From the NCBI GenBank assembly GCA_023512835.1, contig CM042085.1:41564189-41628188 (forward strand): DNA of 64,000 nucleotides, in the 5' to 3' direction. Position 1 is the stretch's first letter; every line of letters begins with the position of its first letter. The notes under the pieces were generated by a model. It was not told where the DNA came from. It saw nothing but the letters and a program-made list of their open reading frames with translations, and ran no database searches. Of the stretch, positions 12,719 through 22,995 are shown piece after piece. Source of the stretch: Taxillus chinensis (taxonomy: Eukaryota > Streptophyta > Magnoliopsida > Santalales > Loranthaceae). A program made the position numbers and the translations under genes.

Positions 12719-14041
12719 TCATTGTTTGATTCTTCTTCCATTATTGGCTCCACTTCTGCGATTGTAATGGCGTACGAAGCGAGTTGGTGCCCTAGGTGGT
12801 TGTTGCGTGCTCGTTGTGGTTGTGGTCGTACATGTCGAAGTGGTTCTTTGCAACGGTTGTCGATAATCCCCCATAGTTTTTGCCTGTGGGCACTGATTTG
12901 CATAATGTCCAAATTCATTGCAGTTGAAACATTTGACGGTCGGGCGTGTACTTGGTTCTGGTCTTGGTGCGTGTAAAGGGTTACGCATACGAATGGAATT
13001 AGGACCCATTTGGGGCCCTTGTTTAGGCTTTTCCCGGCATTCACGTGCTTGATGTCCAGCTTTACCACACTTGAAACATTTTCCCGATCCTTGGAGACAT
13101 TCACCGAGTGTCTTTTACCACATTTAGGGCAGGTGGAATGTACTACCTCCTTCATACTAGGCTTTGTGATCTCCGATCCATTAGCTTGGTGTTTCCTTTT
13201 CTTATCATTTTGACTACGATTTTGGTGGTAGTCAAGATGTTCCATTTCTACTTTGATCGCGCATCGAACAACAGCTTCATAGTCGAGGAAGTCAAAAGCT
13301 GCCAACGCTCTCCGTATGCTTGGTTTCAACCCATGGTAGAACATTTGAACTTTACTTTGCATTTCAGCTATGTGCGAGGTGCGTACCTTGCTAACTTGGT
13401 GAACTTTGCCTCATACATGGCCACAGTATCATCATCCTTTTGTTTAAGATCGAGGAAGTCCCTCTCCATCTTACTCCTCAATGGTCGAGGAAAATACTTT
13501 TCTAGTAAGATCCCTTTGAAAGCTTCCCGGCTTAGAGCTTCTATCTCTCCCTCGCTTTGGTATTCTTAACAAGGGTCCACCATTGGTTTGCCTCGCCCTC
13601 CATTCTGAAAATGGCAAACTTTATCTTTTTCCGGGTCGACATTCCAACACCGAGAATATCTTTTCTAACTTATTAATCCATTCCTCCATGTGAGTGGGAT
13701 CGGTTAAACCAGAGAAGGTTGGGGGATCTTCATAAATTGGTCAACTGTCACCTCTTTTGGTCGAGGGTTTATACCTTACTCCTCTGACCGACGGGTGTGT
13801 TGGTTTGAGTCATATTTGGCGCCATCGTTTGTGCCATTTGCATAAGAAATGCCATCGGGTTCTCTGCGCTTACACCTTGTGGTGTTGCCATGTTTGAAGG
13901 TTGCCCATTTGGTGGTGGTGTTCCCGTAACTTGTCCGCTAGAGGAAGAGTTCATTGGTGTTGAACCCTCATGAAGTTCATTTGCCATACCGTTATTCCTT
14001 GTGGAGTTGTTCCTGTTTCCTCCATTCCTTGTTTCAACCAT
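12719..14041 (-). pseudogene. Element B gag with zinc knuckle
   Basis: The reading starts at ATG 14041 (MVETRNGGNRNN), about 165 bp downstream of the PBS, with an Asn/Ser/Pro-rich N-terminus. A capsid-like segment (FYHGLKPSIRRALAAFDF) lies at about 13300-13350. A CX2CX4HX4C knuckle, CFNCNEFGHYANQC, lies near 12900. Frameshifts separate the N-terminal, capsid and knuckle parts. The knuckle would bind genomic RNA in the particle. It ends at the start of protease by inference, because no clean gag stop can be assigned. Confidence 0.83.
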
Positions 14042-14204
14042 TTTGGCCCTTTAAGCACACACGTTACTCGAGGTTAGAAGTTAGTTCAAAACTAACCATA
14101 TAACCACAATAATACTTATGTAAAATAATTCACTATAATTGTTATAAGCTTAGGACTCTATACTATGCTATTTATAACTAGTCTCTATACCTAACTAAAC
14201 CTTT

Positions 14205-14216
14205 GCTCCGATAGCA
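14205..14216 (-). other. Element B primer-binding site (degenerate)
   Basis: Minus-strand TGCTATCGGAGC matches the initiator-Met tRNA PBS TGGTATCAGAGC at 10 of 12 positions. It lies one base inside the 5' LTR boundary at 14218. This sets the direction of the element. Confidence 0.8.
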
Positions 14217-14217
14217 T

Positions 14218-16774
14218 TGTAACGCCCCAAATCTAGACTTCGCATCGGGTGCGTTGGACAAATAAGATATTACAATTATAATGAATAAGAATCTATTACT
14301 CAACATAAATTCGATGGTTTATTTATTACATCAAGACTCATCACAAGATCTTTAAGGTTTAGCGTTAGAGACTAGGTGTTGATAACCCATTATAGTTTAC
14401 ATGACATATAAATACTACATGCATAATCTTCTTATGATTTTATTCCAAGCATTCCTGACACCATTATCCTAGCATCCTTGCTTTCTCCTAGTTCCCCGGG
14501 GTTGGAAGAAAACATAAAGGAAATGAGCTCAAATAGCCCAGTAAGGTTAAAAGTAATGAATAATATATGGAGAAAAATCAGCTCATGAAAGAATAAGAAT
14601 ATCTACTCATCTAGGTTCACCACCTAGATGTCATGCATAACTCGTTATCAATCGGATTGACACTCTCCAAGTAATGTTCTTTACCCAATGCATTGGAGGT
14701 CTTTTCTGAACCACCCATAAACATATTGCCAAACATAAAACATATCTTCACAAATTTTCAAACAACCACATCAATGGTAAATTTCAACGTAAAGGAAGGT
14801 CTTACAATAATAGCCCCGATAAGTAAAAAGGGTTATTCACCATTCAATAAATTAGATTACCAACTTTCCAAGAAGCATCAAAGAAAGTTAATTATTAAAT
14901 ATCGAGATAGAAATATAGAGAAGAAATAGGAAATGAATTTCCACGTCGGAGATCGTGGTAAGGAAAGAGAGAGTGGATCCTTACAATCTTTTTGTCTTTC
15001 GCGTTTATAAACCTTGAAACAAAATTTAAAAGTTAATATTTTAGTTTTAATAATAATAGTATATTCATAAGTAATATATTGAGAGACATATATAAGTATA
15101 TTATGGTGGAAAAACTTTTCATGATAATAATAATAATCTATATGTATACATATACATATATAATATACGTATATACTATATAATATACATATATATATTG
15201 AGGGCAAAGCCATCCATAATATATATATATGTATGAGGAGACTTAGTCTTCCATGGAATAATAATAATCTATATATACACATATACGTATCATATACATA
15301 TATATATTGAGGGCAAAGTTATCCATAATATATATATGTATGAGGAGGCTTAGCCTTCCATGGAATAATAATAAATATATATACACATATACATATTATT
15401 TAATAAATATACATATATATATTGAGGGGGCAAGGCCATCCATAATATATATATATGTATGAGGAGGATTAGCCTTCCAAGAACATGTATTAATATATGC
15501 TTGAAATATTTACCTTTTGGAACTTCCAACGGGTGAGAGGAAGATTGAGAGAAGAGAAGGCTTGGAGGACTATTGGGGTGTTAATAGAACTTTTGGAGAG
15601 TATTTGGAGGAGAGTTTTGTGGTTTATTTGAATGGAAAGAGTGCTTGAGAAGGGAAGTGAGGCATGCTATTTATAGGTAAGGTGGTAGGTGTAATAGTGT
15701 GAAAAATAGTGTACGAATTTGACTTTGGCATTAAATTAAATTATTTAAAATATATATAATACTTTATTTTCCTCATATTATCTCTTATTAAAAAACGTGG
15801 TTATCTCCTCCTACCATTTAAAAATGTTTTAAGACTTTGAAACCTAGAAGGTTCCTTTGGCATCAAAAGTCCACATTGGTGTACTCCCTACTAATTCAAT
15901 TATAACGTTTTAATTTTATAGTTTTTGACAAACGGCCAATTGTATTGCACTACTAACTCAAATATCTACAAATGGGTATCAATGTTATAATTTTTACATG
16001 TGTATAACAAAAGTTATTGAATTTTAAAGTCATACTAAAATGTTTACCCGTTCATACTGAACCTATGTGTAGTATTTTAACTTCTGGAATTGATTGGCTT
16101 CATATTAAATTCTGAAATTTTTACACGTTTTAGCTAAGTCATAAATGAACATATGGGCTTTGGTTTCATGTCAATTGGATCTGTATAACTCAAGTTATGA
16201 ATTTTTGAATGGGACCTCTAGAATCTGCCTCATTCAAATTTTTGGGCCTTACCTATGTTTTATACTTTTGGTAAAGTTAAGGCTTGTAATACTTACTTAC
16301 CCATGGTAATTTGGTCTAAGAAACTAAATGACATAATATATAGCATCTAAACTTTTTATGACATATAAGAATTTTTTTTTATAGCGTATTTAATATTAAC
16401 GCGATAAAATAATATTATTAAGCGTAATCAATAAACAATAAAGTAAGATAACATTATATTCCATGACTTCTTACTTTATAAACCTATAAAGTATAATATT
16501 ATAAAACATTATTACATACTCATACTTATTTATAACAATTCAAACGGATACTATTCATAACGATTAGTTACTTATTCCAACGGTTAGTTACTATTCTAAC
16601 TGCTAGTTACTTTATTCTAACTATTACTTACTAGTTACATGCTACTTAAATGACTATATTGGGTACTTATTTTTATTGTGATAATATCTAAAAATATTCT
16701 TTCTAACTATTTTTAGTAATGACATTATTATTATTACTATTTAAGGAAAGGGCTTAAATTTTTATGGTCTTACA
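14218..16774 (-). repeat. Element B 5' LTR
   Basis: This is the second copy of the 2.55-kb LTR, adjacent to the PBS and therefore the 5' LTR on the minus strand. It starts TGTAACGCCCC and ends GGTCTTACA on the plus strand. It carries the same three-unit tandem repeat as its partner. Confidence 0.95.
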
Positions 16775-17578
16775 ATATATATTAAAAATCTCATATTAAT
16801 CCCACATGCATCTACATGTTTATATATATATTAATCATCCCATTCAGAATTGGGGTTGGGAGAAGAATCACAACAGATGAAAATCACAACAGGAAACTCC
16901 AGAATTTGGAGGAGGTACAAGGGTTGACAATGAATCCCTACCTCAAAGTCGGAGAATTCAACTGGTCGTTGTATTCTAGCAATCACGTCTTTGGGCTCCC
17001 ATCCGACCTTGAATCGCCGGCCTTGGATCGTCCTCGCCGTCTCAGGCCGTGTCTCCCTCTTCGGCAGTCTCCCTCTCTGGCCGTGTTTCTCTCTCTCTCT
17101 CTCAAGGGGTGACGACTGCTAGGATTTTGGAATGAGAAATCCCCTAATTTTCAAGCCCTTTTTCTTTATATATTTTCCCACATAATCAAAACGACGTAGT
17201 TTTGATTAAGTGAATCCCTACATTAAAACGTCGTAGTTTTGATTAAGTGAATCCCTACATCAAAACGACGTAGTTTTGATTAATCTAAAGCCCAACATTT
17301 ATAAGCCCAAAGGCCAAGGTTTTCTAACCCATCTCTTAAGCTCAACAGCCCAATTCATTAAGCCCAACAAATATTTAAAATAAATCCCTCAAATAAATAT
17401 TATTTACGATACGTGAAATTCTCAAAATACCCCTCAGGGCCTCGAACTCCAACTTGAGCCCAAGTATAGTCAAAATTCTCCATTCGATTAGCACATCACT
17501 GTTCTGATGTTCATTCTCTAAGACCAGGTCTCTTACTTAAGGCTAACTCCAAGAACCCCTCAAATACGGGTCCTTACA
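16775..17578 (-). repeat. Element A 3' LTR, second part
   Basis: This continues the LTR interrupted at 6765 and ends GGGTCCTTACA. It matches 24665-25380. It holds the LTR promoter region in minus-strand sense: a TATA-like TATATAAAG (17165-17176) and, just upstream, three copies of a palindromic AAAACGACGTAGTTTT-type motif. The partner LTR has one copy. Confidence 0.93.
17185..17280. promoter_or_regulatory. Three ACGT-core palindromes upstream of LTR TATA box
   Basis: Near-palindromes centred on ACGT with arms ATCAAAAC/GTTTTGAT lie at 17185-17206, about 17222-17243 and 17259-17280, separated by AAGTGAATCCCTAC. ACGT cores are typical bZIP-factor sites in plants. The position, 10-100 bp upstream of the TATA-like box in minus-strand sense, suggests an enhancer. 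The regulatory role is inferred. Confidence 0.6.
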
Positions 17579-17590
17579 TCCTCTCCCCCT
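17579..17590 (-). other. Element A polypurine tract
   Basis: AGGGGGAGAGGA on the minus strand directly abuts the 3' LTR start at 17578, as required for plus-strand priming. Confidence 0.88.
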
Positions 17591-17736
17591 TAAAGACTTT
17601 TCGTCCTCGAAAAGAAAAATTGGGATTGAAAAGAAACGACCACAACCAATGAACAAAATATACAATGGCAAAAGAAATAATCAATAGTACCTGATTATGT
17701 TGATGTTTGATGTTTGCCTTGCCTTCCTCCCCTCCT
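17591..17736 (-). other. Element A spacer between pol and polypurine tract
   Basis: A short non-coding stretch follows the pol stop. It includes GTCCTCGAAAAG near 17600 on the plus strand, a sequence also seen next to the 3' LTRs of B (about 9342) and G (about 48550). Nothing else is recognisable. Confidence 0.6.
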
Positions 17737-20700
17737 TTAGGGTTGTTCGTCCTCGAACAGATCAGGGTAGTGAGCACGCATTTCAGCCTCACGTTCCCAA
17801 GTCTCTTCCTCCATACCTCGGTATGTCCACAGCACCCGAACCAACGGAATAGTCTTTCCTCGTAGCTGCTTCTCACGCCTATCCAAAATGCGTATAGGTG
17901 CCTTGACAACCGTTAGATCCTCCTCAATATCCAGAGTACTCCAGTCCAACACATGTGTGGGATCTGGATGATATGCCTGCAACTGGGATACATGGAAGAC
18001 ATTATGCACCTGACTCAAACTGGGAGGTAATGCCAACCTATATGCAACAGGTCCGACCCTACTCAATATCTGAAATGGGCCTATGTATCTAGGAGATAAC
18101 TTAGACCCCCTTCCAAATCGCTTATTTCCCCTCCATGGGGAAACACAAAGGAACACGTGGTCTCCAACCAAAAATTCCAACGGACGGCGTCGGTGATCTG
18201 CATAAGACTTCTGTCTGCTCTGAGGTGTAAGAAGGCGCTGCCTAATCAGCTATACTTTTGCTGTAGCCTCTTGGACCAATTGAGGTCCCAACATAGTTGC
18301 CTCTCCAGCTTCTGCCCAACACAATGGAGACCGACAGGGTCTACCATACAATGCCTCAAACGGGGCCATCCCTATAGAAGGCTGGTAGCTGTTATTATAG
18401 GCAAACTCTACCAGAGGAAGGTGAGAAGCCCATGATCCTCCAAAATCAAGCGTACAGGCTCTCAACAAGTCTTCCAGTGTCTGAATAGTCCTCTCTGACT
18501 GACCATCAGTCTCGGGGTGATAAGCAGTACTCAAATTAAGTCGTGTCCCCAATGCTTCTTGCAAACCACTCCAAAATCGTGAGGTAAACCGTGCATCTCT
18601 ATTTGAAACAATAGACACAGGTACTCCATGCAGTCGGACAATTTCATCAACATATAACTGGCTTAACGTCCCAATGGAGTCTCGCTCCCGAATAGCCAAG
18701 AAATGGGCTGATTTGGTCAATCGGTCTATAATAACCCAAATCATGTCCTTCCTACCTAAAGTAGGAGGAAGTCCGGTTACAAAGTCCATGGTAATATGTT
18801 CCCACTTCCACTCAGCCACCGGCAAAGGCTGCAATTGACCAGCAGGTCGTTGATGCTCTACCTTCACTTGCTGACAAGTGAAGCACCTGGAAACAAACTC
18901 TGCTACACTTCTCTTCAGTCCCGGCCACCAGAACTGTGCTCGTATGGCGTGATACATCTTTGTCCCTCCCGGATGTACAGCCAAACGGGAATGATGAAAC
19001 TCCCTCATCACATCCTCTCGGAGGAAGGGCGGTACTATCAGGCGCCCCTGAAATCTCAACTCATAGTCAGCTCCTTCCGTCCACTCTTCTGATATCTCAC
19101 CGGCCTCTATCTGGGCCCGGATTACTTCACAGTCCACGTCCCCCAACTATCCATCACGGACACATTGATACAACTTTGGCATCACAGTGATAAGACACAG
19201 GATTGCTTCCCCACTGCTAAGATCAGGTTGTACCTGAAGTACTGCTAACTGTTCCATCATTTTCCATTCTCTCATGGAAACCTCAGCTTTTCCCTTCCTA
19301 CTCAGTGCATCTGCAACTACATTCCCCTTCCCAGATGTGTAGGAGAGTGTAAAGTCAAACATTTGTAGGTACTCTACCCATCTCCGCTGTCTCAAATTCA
19401 GATTCCTCTGGGTGAAGATGTACTGTAGGCTCTTGTGGTCAGTGTATACCACAAATTTCTCCCCCAACAGGTAATGTTGCCAAGACTTGAGGGCAAGAAT
19501 AACTGTTGCTAACTCCAGGTCGTGTGTTGGGTAATTTTGCTCATGGGGCTTCAGCTGTCGCGAGCCATATGCTATGACTTTGTGTTCCTGCATTAGGACA
19601 CACCCTAATCCAACTCGAGATGCATCACAATACACCTCGAATGGCACTCCCTCCTGTAGTAGACTCAACACCGGTGCAGTAGTCAGACGAGTCTTCAATT
19701 CCTTAAAAGCTTGCTGACACTTGTCTGTCCACTCGAATTTGGCTCCTTTCCGTGTCAGGGCTGTCATCGGTGCTACCAACCGAGAAAACCCTTCCACGAA
19801 ACGCCGGTAATACCCTGCCAGACCCAAGAAACTGCGGATTTCGAAAATGTTCACGGGCCTCTTCCAAGATGATACCGACTCAATCTTGGTTGGGTCCACC
19901 CTAACTCCTTCGGCAGATACCACATGTCCAAGAAAATGCACCTCTTGCATCCAAAAGTCACACTTGCTAAATTTAGCATACAATTGATGATCTCGTAGTG
20001 TCTGCAACACCACGGTCAGGTGCTCCTCATGCTCAGTTCGTGTCTTAGAGTACACGAGAATGTCGTCAATAAATACCACCATGAAGGAATCTATGTATGG
20101 GGCAAATACTCTATTCATCAGATGCATGAACACTGCAGGTGCGTTCGTGAGCCCAAAAGGCATTACTAACCACTCATAGTGTCCATATCTGCACCTGAAT
20201 GCTATCTTAGGGATGTCCTCCTTCCTGACCCTCAACTGATGGTATCCCGAACGTAGATCAATCTTTGAGAACCACCGTGCTCCACTCAGCTGGTCAAATA
20301 AATCATCAATCTGCAGTAAAGGTATTTGTTCTTGACCGTCACTTGATTCAGCTTTCAGTAATCAATACAGAGTCGTAACGACCCGTCTGCCTTCTTCGCA
20401 AACAGAACTAGTGCACCCCAAGGTGAGGTACTTGGGCGAATGAAACCTTTATCTCCAAGCTCCTTTATTTGCTTTTGAAGCTCCCGCAACTCGGTAGGTC
20501 CCATCCGATATGCTACTTGTGAGATGGGTCCCACCCCTGGCAAAAGTTCAATTGTGAACTCAATACTTCTGTTTGGGGGCAATTCCAACAATTCCCCAGG
20601 AAACACATCCTGGAAATTTTTAACAACATTTGGCCACACCCTTTTCTCTAAGTTACCTTCCTCCTCAAAGGTTAGAGTGGCAAGTCTATGGGTAATATTA

Positions 20701-21335
20701 CCCCATAGCTCCCTTGTCGGTCCAGCTCTCCCAGCATTTTTATCCCATTCACCCACTAGGGTACAAGAAGATCCTGTGGGTGAAATGAATGACACTCGTC
20801 GTCAATAACAATCAATCTTAGCCTGAAAGGCCATCAACCAGTCCATCCCCAGAATCAAACTAAAAGTTCTCATGGGCATCACGTACAAATCAAATGAGAG
20901 TTCAACATCTCCTATCGTGAACACACACTCACGACATACTTGGTAAATTGACTCCACACCTCCCATTGGTGACTCGACCCTCAGAGGTCGATCAGCCCTC
21001 ACACAATCAAGTCCAAGGCTCTTAACAAAGGACTCTGCAATCAGGGAGCACGAAGCTCCACTATCAAACAGTACAGCAATAACAGTGCAAGATATTAAAA
21101 TAGTACCTCGAACTACCGAAGGTCCAGCTCCACCTTCCTCAGAGTGTGATTATAAGTCCTCCCTCTCAGCTAGTGCTGAGGTGAGTGCAAACACTCTGCC
21201 TTGGCTTGCCCCACCGCTTGCCTCTACTGCCTTTCCTTTAATCCCTACCTGGAGTCCACTTGAACGCCCCTCCAAACCTTCTTGTGGTTGCCTCTCCCCC
21301 TGTGGTCTAGTATAACTAGAACCAGCCTGACTGGC
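17737..21335 (-). pseudogene. Element A pol: protease, RT, RNase H, integrase, chromodomain-like tail
   Basis: The protease active site FDSGAS lies at about 21051-21068, and LGMDWL near 20840. RT has SPWGA, LCIDY and the catalytic FIDDILVYS (about 20060-20085). RNase H has [11 protein letters not shown] and [12 protein letters not shown]. Integrase has the HHCC finger (HPGGTKMY, CFTCQQVK) and DDE blocks MDFVTGLP and TDGQSE. In the middle block SDRD reads SNRD (codon 18601-18603), losing an aspartate of the catalytic triad. The tail IPLVRVLW, EEETWE, PDLFED ends at TAA 17737. The frame is continuous from gag except for a one-base loss near 20321 in RT. In-frame stops lie at 20802, 20355, 19147 and 18250 (TGA, TGA, TAG, TAG), each where CGA or CAG would fit. 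The element is thus lightly but decisively inactivated. Confidence 0.9.
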
Positions 21336-22532
21336 CTACCAAGAACGTGCTGGCCTCGGAACTGGGGTTTGAAATTGGGTCTCACCCCTGCCTCCTTGTG
21401 TTAAACTCCCAGCTCCTCGGCTGTTTCCTCTACTGAAACACACCGTACTGATGTGTCCCGTTTTCCCACAGCTGTGACACTTCAGGTGCTGCTTGGGGCA
21501 CTCACGTTTGACGTGCCCTGACTGGCCACAACAGGTACACCCGTTTGGGAAACTCCCAGCTGAGCGTCCCTGTCCTCCAAAATAACGGGATCTGGGTGGA
21601 GCCATTGAAGCTTGGCCCCTATCCTTGGGAAGAGTCCCACTCCCAGGCTCAACCCTCTGTCTCTTGGTTTCCCCCTGCTTGTCACGCGTACTCTGTCCCA
21701 GGTGCTCTTGATGAGCCTATCTACCCTCTTCTAATCCTCTCTCCACAATCTTTGCTGTATCCACGACTTCAGCATAAGTCCTCAATCGCAGCATCTCTAC
21801 CCTCTGCTTCAGGGCAGGTCTGAGTCCCATGGTAAACTTATGGGCCTTCAGGTCCTCCTTTGAGATTGCTTCTGGAGCAAACCGACTCAGCCCTCTAAAA
21901 TCTCGTTCATACTCTGCCACCGTACACGATCCCTGCTTAAGACTGCTGAACTCCTCCTGTTTCTGCCACCGCAGCGACTCGGGGAAGAACTCCTCATGGA
22001 ACAACTGGAGGAACTCATTCCAGGACATGGCCTCCATGTCTCGGCTTCCTGAAACACTAAGCCACCACTCCAAAGCTTCCTCCTCCAACTGTTGGACTGC
22101 CAGCCTCACCTTGTCTTCCTCCTGGGGACGGAGGAAGGAGAATATATGCTCAATTTGTCGTAGCCAATGCTCTGCTGTTAAAGGTTCAGCTCCTCCTTTG
22201 AACCTTGGTGGGTGTTCCTTTCGGAACCGTGTCACCACATCTCCCTCTTCCTGCCTCACCGGCATTTCCTGCCTACGCGAAGGTCCTGCCTCATGGGGTG
22301 AAGAGGGTGGCACTGCCTGTCATGCCATCATCTCCTGACATACCTCGTTTAGGATCTCCGCCCTAAGATCCTCACGTATTACCTGTACGTTCTCACTTAA
22401 GGCCCGGACTTGGGCCATGATCCGCTCCAGGGGATCACTGTCCTCTACTCGCTGTTCTCTCTCCTGTCCAGCACGTGCAGAAGATTCATCTTCTACAGCT
22501 GGGGTAGCTCGGGTTGCTCTCCTAGGAGGCAT
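21336..22532 (-). pseudogene. Element A gag with two zinc knuckles
   Basis: The reading starts at ATG 22532 (MPPRRATRATP), then runs through a charged linker, a capsid domain (EHWLRQIEHIF, EEALEWWLSV, FHEEFFPES, EYERDFRGLSRFAP, about 21760-22190) and two CX2CX4HX4C knuckles, CTCCGQSGHVKREC and CHSCGKTGHISTVC (about 21430-21545). The capsid assembles the particle and the knuckles bind the RNA. It continues in frame into protease. In-frame stops interrupt it at 22320 (TGA), 21717 (TAG) and 21336 (TAG). Confidence 0.9.
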
Positions 22533-22980
22533 AGTCTACATATTAAATAAGACTAGAGTTAGCATCTCTCAGGTGCTATACACCCTCATCCCTATGGGTT
22601 ATGAGGTAATCAAGCAACATTTCCTATGCAGGCATACGTAATAAGTACTCAGAATTTCAACAAGTACACCACAAGTCTCATAGTCACACACAGCAACAAT
22701 GTCATAGTCTCACAATTCAAGATTCTCAGCATCACAGCATTCATATCTCAATTCAATATTCATAACACTTATATTGAATTTAAACTAGTGTCCTCATGCC
22801 AATGTATGTATGCACCCCAACCCAAATGCAAATGTCCTACTCCTTGGTCTAACTACTCCTGAGTACACCCCAGAAAACCAGATAGAACCACGGTGATCAG
22901 GCGCGTCCTATACTGCCTACTGAGGGTCTAAGAAGCAATTATCCCTCCCCACTATCCTAAGTCCACTAGACCATGAACGG
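22533..22980 (-). other. Element A untranslated leader
   Basis: Between the PBS and the gag ATG, 450 bases contain no protein feature. It is presumably the RNA leader with the packaging signal, but no structure was identified by eye. Confidence 0.6.
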
Positions 22981-22992
22981 GCTCTGATACCA
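22981..22992 (-). other. Element A primer-binding site, initiator Met tRNA
   Basis: Minus-strand TGGTATCAGAGC is an exact match to the usual initiator-Met tRNA PBS. It lies three bases from the 5' LTR end at 22996. Confidence 0.95.
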
Positions 22993-22995
22993 TAT

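Larger units (their letters stand above)
6766..16774 (-). mobile_element. Chromovirus B (Ty3/gypsy), nested in the LTR of A
   Basis: This is a full-length 10.0-kb LTR retrotransposon on the minus strand. Its LTRs are 6766-9316 and 14218-16774 (about 2.55 kb, beginning TG and ending CA). It has an internal polypurine tract, a degenerate Met-tRNA PBS, and gag-protease-RT-RNase H-integrase-chromodomain-like coding remains. Perfect ATATA target duplications lie at 6761-6765 and 16775-16779. Removing B with one ATATA restores continuity with the intact LTR of A at about 24665. B is therefore younger than A, although its coding region carries more frameshifts. Confidence 0.95.

Noticed and set aside
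22981..22992. tRNA gene at the Met-tRNA-like sequences (also 36750, 52197, 53051)
   Set aside because: Only the 12-nt 3' acceptor complement is present, next to LTRs. No cloverleaf surrounds it. These are primer-binding sites.
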